Shown: positions 1 to 12,087 of the stretch, in pieces
Layout of the letters: each line of letters starts with the position of its first letter
Numbering within the stretch: position 1 is the first letter of the stretch
DNA from: Moniliella sp. 'wahieum'
Taxonomy: Eukaryota; Basidiomycota; Moniliellomycetes; Moniliellales; Moniliellaceae
Length of the DNA: 64,000 bases
Reading direction: 5' to 3'
Assembly: GCA_003971905.1 (NCBI GenBank)
Contig: RSEE01000018.1
Location: forward strand, 310,001-374,000
Position numbers and translations under genes: made by a program
Notes under the pieces: model-generated
The model's database searches: none
Told to the model about the DNA's origin: nothing
The model's input: only the letters and a program-made list of their open reading frames with translations

Positions 1-498
1 CTGGCTCCGATCCTCATTCGAAGTGCCTTCCCTTCCGCCACGTTCACGTTCACGTTCACGTCACAGTCATATCGGCATTCACGTCGACGTTATATTCCTC
101 TCTTCGTCACGTGCGGGCGGGGGGAATAAAGGCAGCGGCGCGTGAGTAGGTGGCAGCGTCGGTGGCACGGTTAGAACGGACCGAGTCGGCAGAGTCGGTA
201 GAGGGGAGAGGGTGGGCAGAGGGGATAGAGTGGATAGGGTGGATAGGACGGGGAGAGTGGGTGGGGACGTTAATGGAAGGAGGAGGAAGCACGGGCACAG
301 GTGCAGGCGCAGACGCAGACGAATGCGTAGCTCCTCTCGCGTGGGGCGGGGGAAGGAAGCCTCCACCTCGCTCGAGATCGAAGAGCGTACAGAACCAGAA
401 TCAACGGCAGAGCAACGTCGTTTGTAGCAGAACCCCGGCATCCTCAGAACAACGGAGGCGCCGTTCACGCCTACCACACCAGCATCGCCGCCACAATA
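1..498. other. 3' flank without a supported gene
   Basis: This stretch holds a short direct repeat of TTCACG near positions 42-60 and purine-rich low-complexity DNA. Open frames exist on both strands but their translations are compositionally biased and match no family I recognise. I treat it as the downstream flank of the minus-strand FHA-RING gene. Confidence 0.6.
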
Positions 499-1797
499 TC
501 ACCACCACCATCCTCCGGCCCTGCACCAGGCCGTTAAGTCCCCCTCGGATGCAGGGGGCACGACGGCGCCTTCGGGGTCGAGCTGCAGGGCGCGGGAGCG
601 TGTTTGGAGCTGGACACTACTGGTTCGGGCGGCCTCGGCAAACGCGCGGTCCAACTCGGCGGCTTCCTGGGGATCTTCCACATCCGCTTCCAAGTCGGCG
701 TAGGCGCGGCACATAGGACACGTAAACGCCGGATGACAGCGGAGCAACAGGGGGCGAATGCACTTGTAATGAAACGCATGCGAGCACGGTGCGAGAAACA
801 ACGATTGGCACACCGATACGTTGAAGAGGCAGATGCAGCATTCCGATACTGGGGGGGAGGTGGCCGGGGAAGAGGAGGAAGTGGAGGTTGAAGTGGAAGT
901 GGACGTGGAAAGGGAAGTGGAAGTGGGGTGGGAGGAAGTGGATGCACCGATCGGAGCAGCCGTTGTAGTTGCGCCAGCGGCAGCCGACGCGCCAGGCAGA
1001 GCGTCCCCCCTCGTAACTGGCTTGGCAACGCTGGTGGCATCGGGTTCAGCGTCGTCGGGATCGTTTCTGGGCTCGTCTCTGGTTCGGCCGGCCGACTGGA
1101 GCGTGCGCAGTTGTCGCAAGGCAGCCATGTTGAACTCGTTGGGACGATGTTGCCAGGAGCGATTGAGTTCAACACGCATCAAGACAGCACGATAGTTCTG
1201 TTCGGTGCGCGACTGGTAATCCACCCCGAGCTGAATACAGTCGCCATCGCGAATTTGGATCGGGGGCGAAGTATGGCCCGGCTCGGCAAGCCGGTGGTGG
1301 TTGAGAAACGTACCAGAACTCGAACCGGTATCACGAAGGAAAAATTGCCCCGTCCAGTCGCACCAGAGATGCGCGTGACTGCGACTGACCACCTTGCTCA
1401 AAAACGAAATCCGCTCTTGGTCGATCCACCCGCCTTCGCCCCCCTGGCTGGGATCGTGCCGCCCCGTGCGCCCGGACGCGGGTGCAAGACCGCCGTGGGC
1501 AGGTGGGCAAACATTCGGCCTGCCACTCCGGTCCGGTCGGTGAAGCGGCCAACGTGAATCACCGGCGATGGCTGCACTGGCGAGACGGGGTCAAGTCGCG
1601 CTCGATCGCATCGAACACGACGGGAGTGCGGCTGCGGGAGATATGGGGGACGAGACGGATGCGGTAGGTGGGCGGTGTGGTGGAGGGAGGAGGGGTGCTG
1701 GCACGGAAGCGGGATCGGAGGGAGTGGAGGGGGCAGAGGGGGCAGAGGGGTCGGGCGGGGCGTGGGGCGTGGGAGCGGCCATGGGGCGGTCGGACAT
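499..1797 (-). CDS. DMA1: Dma1-like FHA-RING E3 ubiquitin ligase (frameshifted in assembly)
   Basis: The product combines an N-terminal forkhead-associated (FHA) phosphothreonine-binding domain with a C-terminal RING-H2 finger, the architecture of fungal Dma1/Dma2 (related to RNF8/CHFR), which ubiquitinate cell-cycle and septin-associated targets. Visible FHA elements are RIRLVPHI, IHVGRFTDR, FLSKVVSRSHAHLW and DTGSSSGTFLN. The RING runs from CCIC near 837 through CSHAFHYKC to CPMC near 700. A Ser/Thr-rich linker separates the two domains. The first in-frame ATG (MSDRPMAAPTPH) lies at 1795-1797 and opens a proline-rich leader. Three frames are needed: for example GGGG at 1587-1590 needs one more G to join DAIERDLTP to the GRFTDR segment. 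Identity is confident; the exact start and linker frame are less so. Confidence 0.85.
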
Positions 1798-2535
1798 GGC
1801 GGCAATAGCGACGACGGTAGCGACGGGGGCTAATGGGTGGCGCCAGCGATGGAAATGGGGCGATGGGGCGAGGGAGAGGCGAGGGCGAGGGTGCTGGCGA
1901 AGACGACGGCGGTGGCGATGGCAAGGGGAGGAGAGGAGGCGGTGGTGGAAGCGAGCGCTTGGGCCGAGTGGAGAGGCCGCCAGCCAGCTGCGGCCCCCCC
2001 GCCCGCCCACGGAGCTAAGCTAACCCGTTCCGCCGCCCCGTTCCGCCCCGCCCAGCCCCGACTCGGCCGCAGCCGAATTGAACACCAGACGGAAGACAAG
2101 CATCGAGGTACGACCTGCGATCTAAGCGCCACCCCTCTCCCCTCCCCCCGCCAACCTGTCCACTGGATCACTGCATCCGACAGCCCCCCTTTCTTGCCCG
2201 TCCGCTGGTGTGTGCTCTCATCCGCACCACGACAGTCATTCGCGACCCGTGGATCGCAGCCCCCCACCCCTGAGATCTGATAACACGATCGCATCCGTGC
2301 ATTGCAAGTCCATAGCGATAGCCAACGTAGCTCTCTCCTTCCTGCCGCCCGCCCATCCCACGCAACGTTCACCCCACGAATCATTCCCGCCCCGGCCCAG
2401 TACACGCTTCAGACCAGTATGCTTCAAAGTTACACGCTTACACGCTTCCAAGCCTCAAGCTTACAAGTACGCGGCGAGACGGGGGCAATGGAATAAATGG
2501 CAGGAACACATCACGGCAGAGCTTGGCCGCGCAGG
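1798..2535. other. intergenic: FHA-RING gene 5' side, RING gene 3' side
   Basis: No convincing gene or RNA is seen. The frames that cross this stretch change composition with the strand and have no recognisable motif. It should contain the promoter of the FHA-RING gene on its left and the 3' end of the next minus-strand gene on its right. Confidence 0.5.
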
Positions 2536-5339
2536 CTACGCGCCAAAATCTCTCTCCGCAGAACACTTGCACGACTCATCAAAGCGAGATCCTTTCCGTT
2601 TCGACACGGAGACCACGCACTTGTCTTGCGGCCCTTGCTGCCGTAGCTGCCCTTCTCGTTCCACTCTTCCACTCTTCCCGCCTTCCTTGATCCCATTTTC
2701 TTTGCTCTTGGCTCGATCCGCCCCCTCTTGGCTCTTGGGTCCGTAGCCCCCTCGTTGGTCTTGGCTCCTATCCTCACTCTTCCTCCGAATCCACCACCTG
2801 GACCCGGCGCGTATTCCGCGTCCGGCCCGTCCGGCCCGTCCCACGCGGCTCGGTCGCGGTCGGGTCGCGGTCGGAGCCAGCCTCGCGGTCGGAAGCGTGG
2901 TCAGAAGGAACGTGGGCAGGGGGTGGGGGTGTGCCCCCCGTGGCGAAGCCGACATGACGTCCGTAGTACCCGCCACTGCCTCTTCCTCTTCCTCCTCCTT
3001 CCTCCTCCTCTCATCCTCCTCATCCTCATAGTCGTCATACTCAGGCCCATCCGAATCGTTGTCAATGAACCCCGCCAAGTTCCCATGAGAATCAGCGTCG
3101 CTTGCGTGGTCCGATTCCGAGTCCACCGACTGAGCCGGCGAATGGGCATGGGAATGGGAACGGGAATGGGAATGGGGACCCGAAGGGGGATACGAACGAT
3201 ACGAAGGACGAGACGAAGGAGGTTGGGGTGGAACAGGGGCCATTCCAGCTCTCCTCTCCCCTCCCGCACCCGCACTCCCACCCCCTAACACCGGGTCGCA
3301 AGCCCGGTAGAACCGAGGGCAAGGACGGCAAGGCGGACGAAGAGGTGGCAGATGAATTCTGAAGGTCAGCGCGCACAAAGGGGCGAGGAGGTCGGATGCC
3401 GCGTGCGTTTTCCACTTCGCCAAGGACCCGGGAAGCGCGTCCAGGGTCCGGTGGGCCAACGACGGTACACCCGGTGCGTTTGTCGCCGACTTGCGCATCC
3501 GGATCATGACCACCACACGGTCCATTGCTTCCGACACCAAGCCCGATGCCGACGAGCGGGAGGAGGGAGCATCCGTGCTTGTCACAAGGTAGCCTTGATC
3601 CACCAAACCCATCATCACATTCACAATCCGGCGGTCGATCTCGGCAAAGCGAGTGCGCAAGTCAATGGGATCTGTCTCGTCGTCGGGATGGTACGAGAGG
3701 GGCATGGGGCCGCTCCGGCCGAGAGAGGGCGTGGTCAGGGACACGGTGGGTACTGGCAAGGGGGGGTACACGGCGGCATCGGAATCGGAATCGGATGGGG
3801 AGTGAGACTCGCTTTCGCCCCCGTCCCACTCGGCGCCCCATGCTTCCAGCTCGTTCATGGCCGCCGAGGGGAAGTGGGAAGGTCGTCGCGCGTGTAACGG
3901 TGGCTACTGCGAACACGAGTTGGGTCAGTAATTCATATCCACAGAGGCCAAGAAAGAAGGACAGTGAGGAGCGAAAGAGGGTACGTACCACCCCTGACAA
4001 ATCCAATAGTCCACTTCACTGTGGCATCGGGGACACCGCCAAATAAAGTCCTGCTCGTCCCAGCTTAGCGCGAACGAAGGGGCATGGTCTGGAAACAGAT
4101 CGTAAACACACCCCGACCGTTTGCCTTGGGCCAGCGTTTGCGCTTTACGCAATCGCTCGGTCAGCCCGGCCTGCTCGTCCCGCTCCGCTGCGGTGGGGAT
4201 TCGGGACTCGATCTGAGCCTCCCCCGCGCCCCGCCCCCCCCTGATCCGACGAGGCATCGGGTTCGACGTGGATTCCAATTGGGGGGCCGACGTGGGGCCC
4301 GATGTGGGGCCTGATGTGGGATTCGTTGGATTCGAGTTGGGTTGGCGGGAGGGAGGGACGTGGTCGTGCCGATACCTTGTCCCAAGTTGGGAAGCTCCCT
4401 GGATAGGTATTTAACATGACCGGCGTACATCCTGCGCAGCTGGGCTCCTCCGCTATCGAGGCGTTCGGTGATCGATTTGGGGATCCACAACTCGATCGGT
4501 GCATGGGTGAGAGTGGTGCGGCACCGAGGACAGTGCTTACGTTGACTCAAGAGCGATTCGTTACCATTCAAGCTGTGGTGGAACCAGGAATGAGGCAGCC
4601 AAGGCAGAACACGTGGCCACACGGAACCAAGCTGGTGCAAAGAGCGCGTCAGTTTTGTTGTCCTTCCTTCCGTCTGTCCGTCCGTCCAGCACTTGGGGCA
4701 GGCGGGTTGGGTTGGACCGACCGGACAGAGATAGGACAACGACCGAAGAAGAAGAAAAGACGTACGTATGAGGCCGCCAGAAAGGGGAGCAGCAGATACC
4801 ACACACGTCACGTCTTCTTGGATCCCGCCGAGCAGCTGGGTCTCGCATTTGGCCACCAGAGCGTATGCGTCAGCCTCGGTCGCTAGCGAAGCGTTGCGGG
4901 ATCGGAGGGTGCGTGTGAGGAAATGATTCTCTATGTCATCAGGTGCAACACTGGCGCAGCACAGCGCAGGCGCAGCTGCAGACGCACCGTCAGGGCCAGC
5001 AGAAGCGGAAGCCGAGGGACCCCGACGGAGGGCGTCGGTGGGTGCCGAAGCGGCGGGAGGAGCGGATGGGTCCAAGTTTTCGGCGTTTGCGCACAGGCTG
5101 GCCCTCGGCGTCTGGGTCAAGGTCAAGAGTGGCCTGCGGAAGGGGAGGGGAGGGCGAGGCAGCGGTGCGGGCGGCGCGCTTGCGTTTTTTGGAGCGCAGC
5201 CGCTTCTTGCCCTTGCGGTCGGCGTCGGCGGGCGCGGGCGAGGGCGAGTGGGCGGGGGCGGCGGTGGTGGAGGTGGAGGCGGAGGCGGAGGCGGCGGCGG
5301 CGGGGGCGAGGCGCGCTTGCTCTTGCTCTTGCTGGCCAT
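2536..5339 (-). CDS. RING-finger protein with C-terminal zinc ribbon and acidic tail
   Basis: Translation starts at ATG 5337-5339 (MASKSKSKRASP) and passes through a proline tract and basic patches. A RING-type finger follows around 4520-4830: its first cysteines are in CGICCSPFW, its last in KHCPRCRTTLTHAP, with a likely intron starting GTACGTCTTTT inside the finger. A second zinc module follows, CPRCHSEVDYWICQG, interrupted by an 82-nt intron (3907-3988, GTACGT...CGCAG). Splicing restores the fourth cysteine in CQGCSHRYTRDD. The C-terminus is Ser/Asp-rich (FIDNDSDGPEYDDYEDEED). The order RING, CxxC ribbon, FIDxD acidic tail resembles an uncharacterised family I associate with basidiomycetes; a ubiquitin-ligase role is inferred. 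The 3' end is uncertain because frames shift after about 3360. Confidence 0.65.
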
Positions 5340-5371
5340 CGTGGTGGAGGGCAGCGGGAGGCAGCTGGACC

Positions 5372-5413
<42 letters not shown>

Positions 5414-5658
5414 GTCTGTCTGTCTGTCTGTCTGGGCCACCTGGCCCCCTGCCCACCGCCGCCCCTTGCAGGTCCCGTCGGCCGCCCGTTCCGCCCATTC
5501 CGCCCCAACCCTACGGCGTGCCCAAAACATCACCCCGTCACGTGCCCGCCCAGACACCCGTCACATCACCATCCCCCCAAGGCAGAACAGAATCGATACA
5601 AAAATAGAAAAAACCAAATAAACCCCCACCCTCTCGCCCTCCACCGCCTTCGCCCCCC
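5340..5658. promoter_or_regulatory. divergent promoter between RING gene and zinc-finger gene
   Basis: The two genes start 320 bp apart on opposite strands. The interval contains the TCTG microsatellite and a CACGTG E-box (GTCACGTG, 5537-5544), the core site of Cbf1/Tye7-class bHLH proteins. An A-rich stretch precedes the plus-strand ATG. Function of the box is inferred from sequence only. Confidence 0.45.
5373..5434. repeat. (TCTG)n microsatellite
   Basis: About fifteen tandem TCTG units with one TG interruption near 5411. The array sits 34 bp upstream of the minus-strand start codon at 5339, so it probably lies in that gene's 5' UTR or core promoter. Confidence 0.95.
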
Positions 5659-8339
5659 ATGGACGCCGCCGAGCACGACCCCCCGCTCAACCAGGCCGAC
5701 ATCGACGCCGTCGCCGCCGCCATGGCCGCCTCGGGCTGGAGCCTCGACGACCTCGGTGCCCTGGACGACGACGCTGAGGCCGAGCCCGAGCAGCGCCCCC
5801 TTCCTCCTCCGCCGCCGCCGTGCTCCTCCGCCGCTTGCCGCCCGCGCCACGTCGGGCGCCTCGGATTCTTCCGGTGCTTCGGTGGTCGCAACCAACAGGG
5901 GAGGAAGAAGCGAGTCATGCCGCCCTCTTGGCCCTCTTGTCCGCCGCCACCGCCCCCGCCCTCGCCCAAAGCCACCGCTCCCTCCAGCTCCGACCCCCGC
6001 CCACAACGCTGCCCGCCTTGACGAAGCAGGCGGACAGACGCCGTTGGATCCCACGCTGTCCACCCCTTCCATTCCTGCCCCGGCCCCTGCCCCTCCTCCT
6101 GGCGCCGGAGCAGCCCACCCCACCCCGCCCCCTCCCTGGCCTCACCCGCCCCCCCGCCTTCTGCTTCGTCGCGCCCTCCCCTCCCTGTCGAAGGTGGAAA
6201 ACGACGGCGCGGTCGGCCACCCAAGGCGCCCGTGCCGGAATCGACGCAGTTCATTACCACACACCAAGGCCACGTGATTGGAGAAAGTACCTTCACCGCA
6301 GCCGGGGTGCACTTTGAGTCGCAATCGCCCATCCCAGCTGGGTTGATGGACGATTGGAGTCATGCCGAGCCGCATCGTACGGCGGCTGGGGACGTGATCT
6401 GTCCCTTTCCCGGCTGCGGGAAGTTTTTCCCCAAGAACCGCGCGTACAATTTGAAAGCGCATTTGCGTTGTCATGGCCCGTTTCGGCCGTACAAATGCCT
6501 CCGGTGCGACATGGCGTTCACGCGCAAACACGATCTCGAACGACACGCACGCAAACATGTACGTTTCCCCCTTCCTCCTTCTTAGCAATGCTCCCGCCCC
6601 CAATCCGATGGAGAGGTTTCTGACTTACCACCCCTCCCCTCCCCCACTTTCTTTTTCCAAAAACAAACAAACAAACTTCAGACTGGGGATAAACCGTACC
6701 TGTGCGAAGTATGTTTTGCCTCGTTCCAACGCTCCGACGCGCTACGGCACCATTGGCGTTCGGAACGTGCATGTGGGCTCAGGATTGCCGAGATGGCGCA
6801 GGAGGGTACGTTGGGTCAGCACGCCCATGATTTGCTCACCAACGACCCTTTGTTGAGAGCCCCTCTGCTGGACGCCCCCGACCACGACCGCCGTGCGCCC
6901 GCGCCCGCATCCACCACCACCACCGCTGCTGCCGCTGCCGCCGCCGCCGCTACCCCAACCCCACTCCCGCCCGGACCTATGTTCCCACTCGGATTTGGAC
7001 CGGGCCCCGGCATGCCTACCTACCTACCTCCCCAGCCCATCAAACGCAAACGCGGTCGACCACGCAAACATGCTGTGCCACCTGTCGCACCGAGCGCACC
7101 TGTGCCGCCCCCGTGGTCGATGATGTCGTTCCCCGGGGCCGGGATGGGCGCTGGGATGAGCAGTGGGATGGGAGCGGGCATGCCGCCCGTTCCCTTACAA
7201 TCCGTATGGCTTTTCACCGTTTATGCCGTTTGTCCCGTATGGCTACGGCATGGTTCCTGGCAAGCAGTCGGACCGCCGCTGCCGCAGGGGTAGCCAGTAT
7301 CGGCAGTATCGCTCCCGTCCTCGTGGTCGTGCCCACCCGCATTCGCGCTCCCACCTACGATCGCCGCTCCACGTCTTCGCGCTCCTCCTCGGGATCGGAT
7401 CCTCGTCGGATCTACATCGGGGTCGGGAACTGCGTCGGGTTCGGGGGGATCGGGGTCCGGTCGGAATCGGGTCCGGGTCCGGTCCGAGTCGGAACCCGAG
7501 ACGGATCGGGTGGGTGGGCGCGCCGAACTGGCTCCCGCCACTGAGCGCATGGAGACCAGCCAGGTGACGCAGGCGCAGGAGGATACGGGGTGGCGCCGCA
7601 CTGCGCCAACTTCAGCGCTTGCAAGATCAATTGGACCGCGAAGAGGCGGTGGGAAGCCTGCCGCTGCCTCAACCGCTACCCCGCCGCCGCCCCCCACCGT
7701 ACTCGCACACGGCGCCGCAATCTGTACCTGCACCAGAGCCTGCGCCTGCTTCTGTGCCTGCATCTGTCCTGCATCTGCCCCTGAACCTGCCCGAATCTGT
7801 ACCACCGACGACGTCGGCGAAGGGGGTGGAAGAGCGTGGGGAGTTACCGTTTCGCCTACGTTGCCCACGTCGGATCCTTCCCGCATTCCGAGCGAGAAGG
7901 ACACGGCGATGAGACCAACGGGTCGAGGGGGCTTGGCTTCGGGTCCTGCTGCCCCCCGCATGTCGGATAAGGATACGGATGCGGATGCTCCAGGGCGGGA
8001 GGACCGTGAGTCGAAGCGCAAAGGAGATGCCGCCAAGCTTCCGGCTCCACCCAAGGCTCTCTGCGAGCTCTGATGTGGGCTCACATGTGGCCCGACCTGC
8101 GGAGGAGGTGCGGATGCAGAGGGGGATGCCGGAGAGGAGATGGAGCTGGGGGATCTGGACGAGGCGGACCTGGCGCTGCTGTACGCTGCGGCGCAGGAGG
8201 TGGAGGTGGAGGAGGAGGCGGCGGCAGAGGCGGTCAAAGAGGCGCAGGAGGCAGAGGTGCCAAGACGAGGGCGAGTGCGGCGCCGAAGCGTGCGGCCGAG
8301 GGGAGCGCGGTGGGCGCCAAGCGGCTGCGTGTGGGCTAG
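5659..8339 (+). CDS. Swi5/Ace2-like C2H2 zinc-finger transcription factor with AT-hook
   Basis: The ATG at 5659 begins an acidic leader (MDAAEHDPPLNQADIDA). Three adjacent C2H2 fingers lie at about 6400-6780: CPFPGCGKFFPKNRAYNLKAH, YKCLRCDMAFTRKHDLERH and YLCEVCFASFQRSDALRHH. The third finger is reached through a 123-nt intron (6559-6681, GTACGTT...CTTCAG). This spacing and the NLKAH/KHDLERH helices resemble yeast Swi5/Ace2, which drive M/G1 daughter-cell genes. Downstream come an alanine tract, an AT-hook-like KRKRGRPRKH near 7040, a Gly/Met-rich part and a C-terminal KRAAEGSAVGAKRLRVG ending at 8339. Several frame changes (for example near 7195) need single-base additions. DNA binding is secure; the Swi5/Ace2 assignment is by finger pattern. 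Confidence 0.75.
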
Positions 8340-8570
8340 GAGCAGGCGCTGTCCGAGGCATGGCTGCTTGCTAGCTTGCTGGATGTATGGATGTATGAAT
8401 GATGGAGAGAGCGTCTCTTGCCTTTCCCTCGCCCGTTGCGGGATGGGATGTTGTGTGTAGATGAGCTATAGATCGGCTATAGTTCCCGCAAAACGCGCGC
8501 GCCCTGCCTCGAACCAGCGGCGCGCGGGCGGACGCCAGCCTCCATCAGCAGCCCACACCGAGACTAGAAA

Positions 8571-11500
8571 TTGAAACGAGCACCGCCGCCTGGCGCTTCC
8601 CACCACCTCGTCTTCTCGCGTGCGCTGCTTCCGGCCATCGCGCAGCCCCCCCGCCGCCACGCCCGCCGCCGACTCGCCGACGCGCCCCGCCCACGCCCAC
8701 GCACCCCGCCCCGCCCCTCGCGCACCGGGCTGGTGTACAACCCTCATGCTCCTCCACCGCCACCCCCCGTCGACGCCCACCCCGAAGCGCCCCTCCGCAC
8801 CGCCCACATCTTCCGCCTGCTCAAGACGTCGGCTACCTGGCCAAGCTCGTGCGCGTGCCCACGCGCGAAGCGCGTCGCAGCGAGATCCGCCGTGTCCACC
8901 CCAGGCTGTCGTGAGCGGCGTGTACAACAGCGCGCTCCTGCCCCCCGCTGTGCTTTCTGCCCAGGCTCCGCAGCTCGAGCGCGACAGCAGCTTGTACCTC
9001 AACGAGTACTCGGCTGTCTGTGCGCGTCTGTCGGCCGGCAGCTTGGTGGAGATGTGCGAGGGTCGTCTCAGGCCGCATCCGTAACGGCTTTGCCCTCATC
9101 CGTCCGCCCGGCACCACGCCGAGCCCGACCGCTCGATGGGCTTTTGTCTCTTCAACAATGTCGCGATTGCCGTGCGCGCCATGCAGGACCGCTACCCAGC
9201 CGGGAGGGGCGGTGCGACGAGTTGATGATTTTGGACTGGTCCGTCTTGCTCTTCCTTTCGCATTTGCGTTTTGTTGGGATGGTTGTTTTTTTTTTGTGCT
9301 TGTATGCGGACTGCTGACCCTTCTCTTTGCTCTCGTCGCCTTCGCACACAGGGACGTACACCATGGCAACGGCACCCAGGCCGTGTTCAACGACGATCCA
9401 TCGGTGCTGTACGTGTCACTGCATCGGTACGACGATGGCACGTTTTATCCCGGTGGTCCCTTTGGTCGGCGGAGAGCGTGGGTGTAGGTGCCGGACCGCG
9501 GGTACAGTGTCAATGTGCCGTGGCCGACGTATGGCATGGGCGATGGCGACTACCTCGCTGCATTTGACCAGATCATCATGCCCATCGCTACCGAGTACGC
9601 GCCCTGACCTGGTCATCATCTCGGCCGGGTTTGATGCGGCCAAGGGCGACCCGCTCGGGCTGAACTTGGTTTCGCCCACGGCTATGCGCACATGACCAGC
9701 CGTCTTGCCGAGCTGGCCGGCGTCGCTTGGTGGTGGCGCTCGAAGGCGGGTACAATGTCGATGCCATCGCTCCTCTGCCTTGGCTGTGACACGCGTCTTG
9801 CTCGGCGAAGCATCCTCCTGCCTTGCCACCACGCACCATCGCATCGCCAACAGCACGAAGGACGTGTGCCAAAGTGCGCAGTGTGCATGCTCGCTTTTGG
9901 ACCAACCTGGCCGACCCGGATCTGAGCAGTGAGGCCGACCCCTCGCGCTCTGCCACTACTACCGCTACCACTACTTCAGCTTCTGCTACTACATCTGCCG
10001 CCGCCGCCTCGCCAGCCTCGAGCGGAGAGGACAATCACCCCCGGCCAAACGCCGCCGGATCGCCGCAACCGGACCGGCATGGTTATGCCATCCAGCCCTC
10101 GCCATCCCGGCGACCGAGGCGGACTTGCTGCAGATTTGGCGGGAAAAGGTATATTGGGACCACTACCAGCTGACCCCGTTTGCCCTTCCCGACCCACCAC
10201 CGTATGCCTACCTGCCCGACCACTCAGACCTCCCGCCCGCTTCGCTCGCCGAGCCAGACCAAACCCAAGATCAAGGCCAAGAGCAGACCCCGTCGCGGGT
10301 CGAACCGGCACCTGCAACAGCATCCGCAACCGCTACTACCACAGCAACTTCCACAGCAGCAGCAGCAGCAACAACACGGGCGGACCCTGTTGACCTTACA
10401 GCCGGTGCGAACGGTGCGAACGGTGCGAACAGTGCGAACGGTGCGAACAGTGCGAACGGTGCGAACAGTGCGAACGGTGCGAACAGTGCGAACGGTGCGA
10501 ACGGTGCGAACGGTACGGCGGGCGGTGGCTCTACTCTGCCCGCTCTACCCGCTCTGCCCGGCGGGCTGACGACGTGGCCGGTGCCCACCTCGGAATCGGA
10601 CGCGCCCCGGCGCAAACGATGCCTCCCACCACCGCCCGTTGCCCCGCTGGTTCACGCCATGCTGCCGTACGACTTTTTCGCCTCGGCCGACCAAACGGCC
10701 CACGGTGTGCCCCCTGACCCCTGTAGCTCCGGGTCTGGGTCAGGCTCCGGCTCAGGATCGGGCGTCCAGCCTGCTACAACCTCAGCCAAGGGCTACCGTG
10801 CCGTGATGCTCTACGTGCACGATACGGGGCCCTACCGTGCTGGGTGGGTGCACGAAAGTGGTACGCCGCTGGACAACAGTGGGGGCTGGACCTTGCCTCG
10901 GTCCCGGACCCCGCACGCTCGTCGCGTGAACCTGAGCCCGCGTCCAATCCCAACCCCAACCCCAATACCAATACCAACCCCAATCCTAATCCCAACGACC
11001 ATCATGATCGTGATCCGAACCGGGACGATGACGTCGCTCTTGACCTGGGCGCGGGCCAACCGGGTGGCTGTGGTGGACGTGTGCGCGTTGGTGGCGCCGG
11101 TCCTATCGGCTCCGATGGCGCAACGACCGTACAGTACCTCGTACACCGGCGTGGGGAAAGAAGTGATGGCGCAGCTTGCGCGCTGGGCCGGCTCTCGGTA
11201 TCGTGCTCCGGTGAGTGTGCAGGACGCGATTGGGCTCGCGGCGATCGCAGCGTGGGATGGGGCGGTGAGTTTGTGTGGGCTTCCGCGGATTCTGGTGGGC
11301 AGTGGCAGTGCCGGTGTGGACGGCGTGATGGCGGTCATAGCGGCGCGCGGGACGGAAAGTGGCTGCGATTGTCCAACTGGCTGGCATGGGCGCTGTGCCG
11401 CACACGCCTGGACCAGCACGATCGCCGCTCATTTCCCCAGGGCGGGAGCGGGACTGGGCGTGTCGCACCACGACCGTCTGTTGGCCGCCCGGTTGGAAGC

Positions 11501-12027
11501 CGAACAGGTGACGCAAGTGTACCACGATCGGTCCTTGGTCTTGCTCCCCCACACGCATCCGGCTGCCTCCCTCGCGGTCCCTCTCGGCGCGACATGGTAC
11601 GATTTCCGTGTCGAGCTGTGTTAGTCCCACCCGGCTCGTCGCTGAGGAGATGGGCCGGATCACCGCGTTCCTCAACGACAAATTGGGCTTTGCTTCTGGC
11701 CCTGCCGTGTCGGACTCTGCTCCTGCTCCTGCTGATTCTGCTCCTGCTCCTGCTCCTGCTCCGGCTACTGCTACTGCTCCGGGCTGCACCGGCTGCTGCT
11801 TCCGCCCCTGTTCCTGCTGCGCCCCCTGTCCCGGCCGCGGCCCCTGCTCCTGCTCCTGCTCCCGTCCCTGCTCCTGCTCCTGCTCCTGTCCCTGCTCCAG
11901 CCATGGCCTCAGCCACACCTCAGCCTCGACCTCTGCCCCTGCTGCCTCGACTGCTCCAACCGCTCCCACCGCTCCCACTGCTCTCCCGCCCCCCGAGGCG
12001 GGCGCGACGCATGCCGCCGCAGTGTAA
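8571..12027 (+). CDS. HDA1: class II histone deacetylase, Hda1/Clr3 type, with Arb2 domain
   Basis: The deacetylase domain spans about 8720-9900: [47 protein letters not shown], the catalytic [72 protein letters not shown] and [11 protein letters not shown]. Zinc-ligand and catalytic His/Asp positions are all present after frame repair. The His-His pair needs one C added near 9111. A 113-nt intron (9239-9351) splits DW|DVHH and has an unusual GTCCGT donor. The C-terminal half (about 10640-11620) looks like the Arb2 domain of fungal Hda1: [51 protein letters not shown]. Two in-frame repeats separate the domains. No ATG is seen upstream in frame, so the start is approximate. Expected role: nuclear H3 deacetylation in repressive complexes. 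Confidence 0.88.
10404..10512 (+). repeat. 9-bp in-frame minisatellite in HDA1 linker
   Basis: Twelve tandem copies of GGTGCGAAC or AGTGCGAAC encode alternating Asn-Gly-Ala / Asn-Ser-Ala triplets between the deacetylase and Arb2 domains. The unit is a multiple of three, so copy-number change would keep the frame. Confidence 0.9.
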
Positions 12028-12087
12028 CGGAGGAAGAAAGGTAGGCAGGGCAAGCGCAAACTAAACTAAGGTAAGGTAAGATCACAA

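Noticed and set aside
1830-2405. 191-codon minus-strand open frame upstream of the FHA-RING gene
   Set aside because: It overlaps the region expected to be promoter, lacks motifs, and is not continuous with the FHA domain frame.
5373-5434. Telomere-type repeat
   Set aside because: The unit is TCTG, not a TTAGGG-type sequence, and it is internal between two genes.
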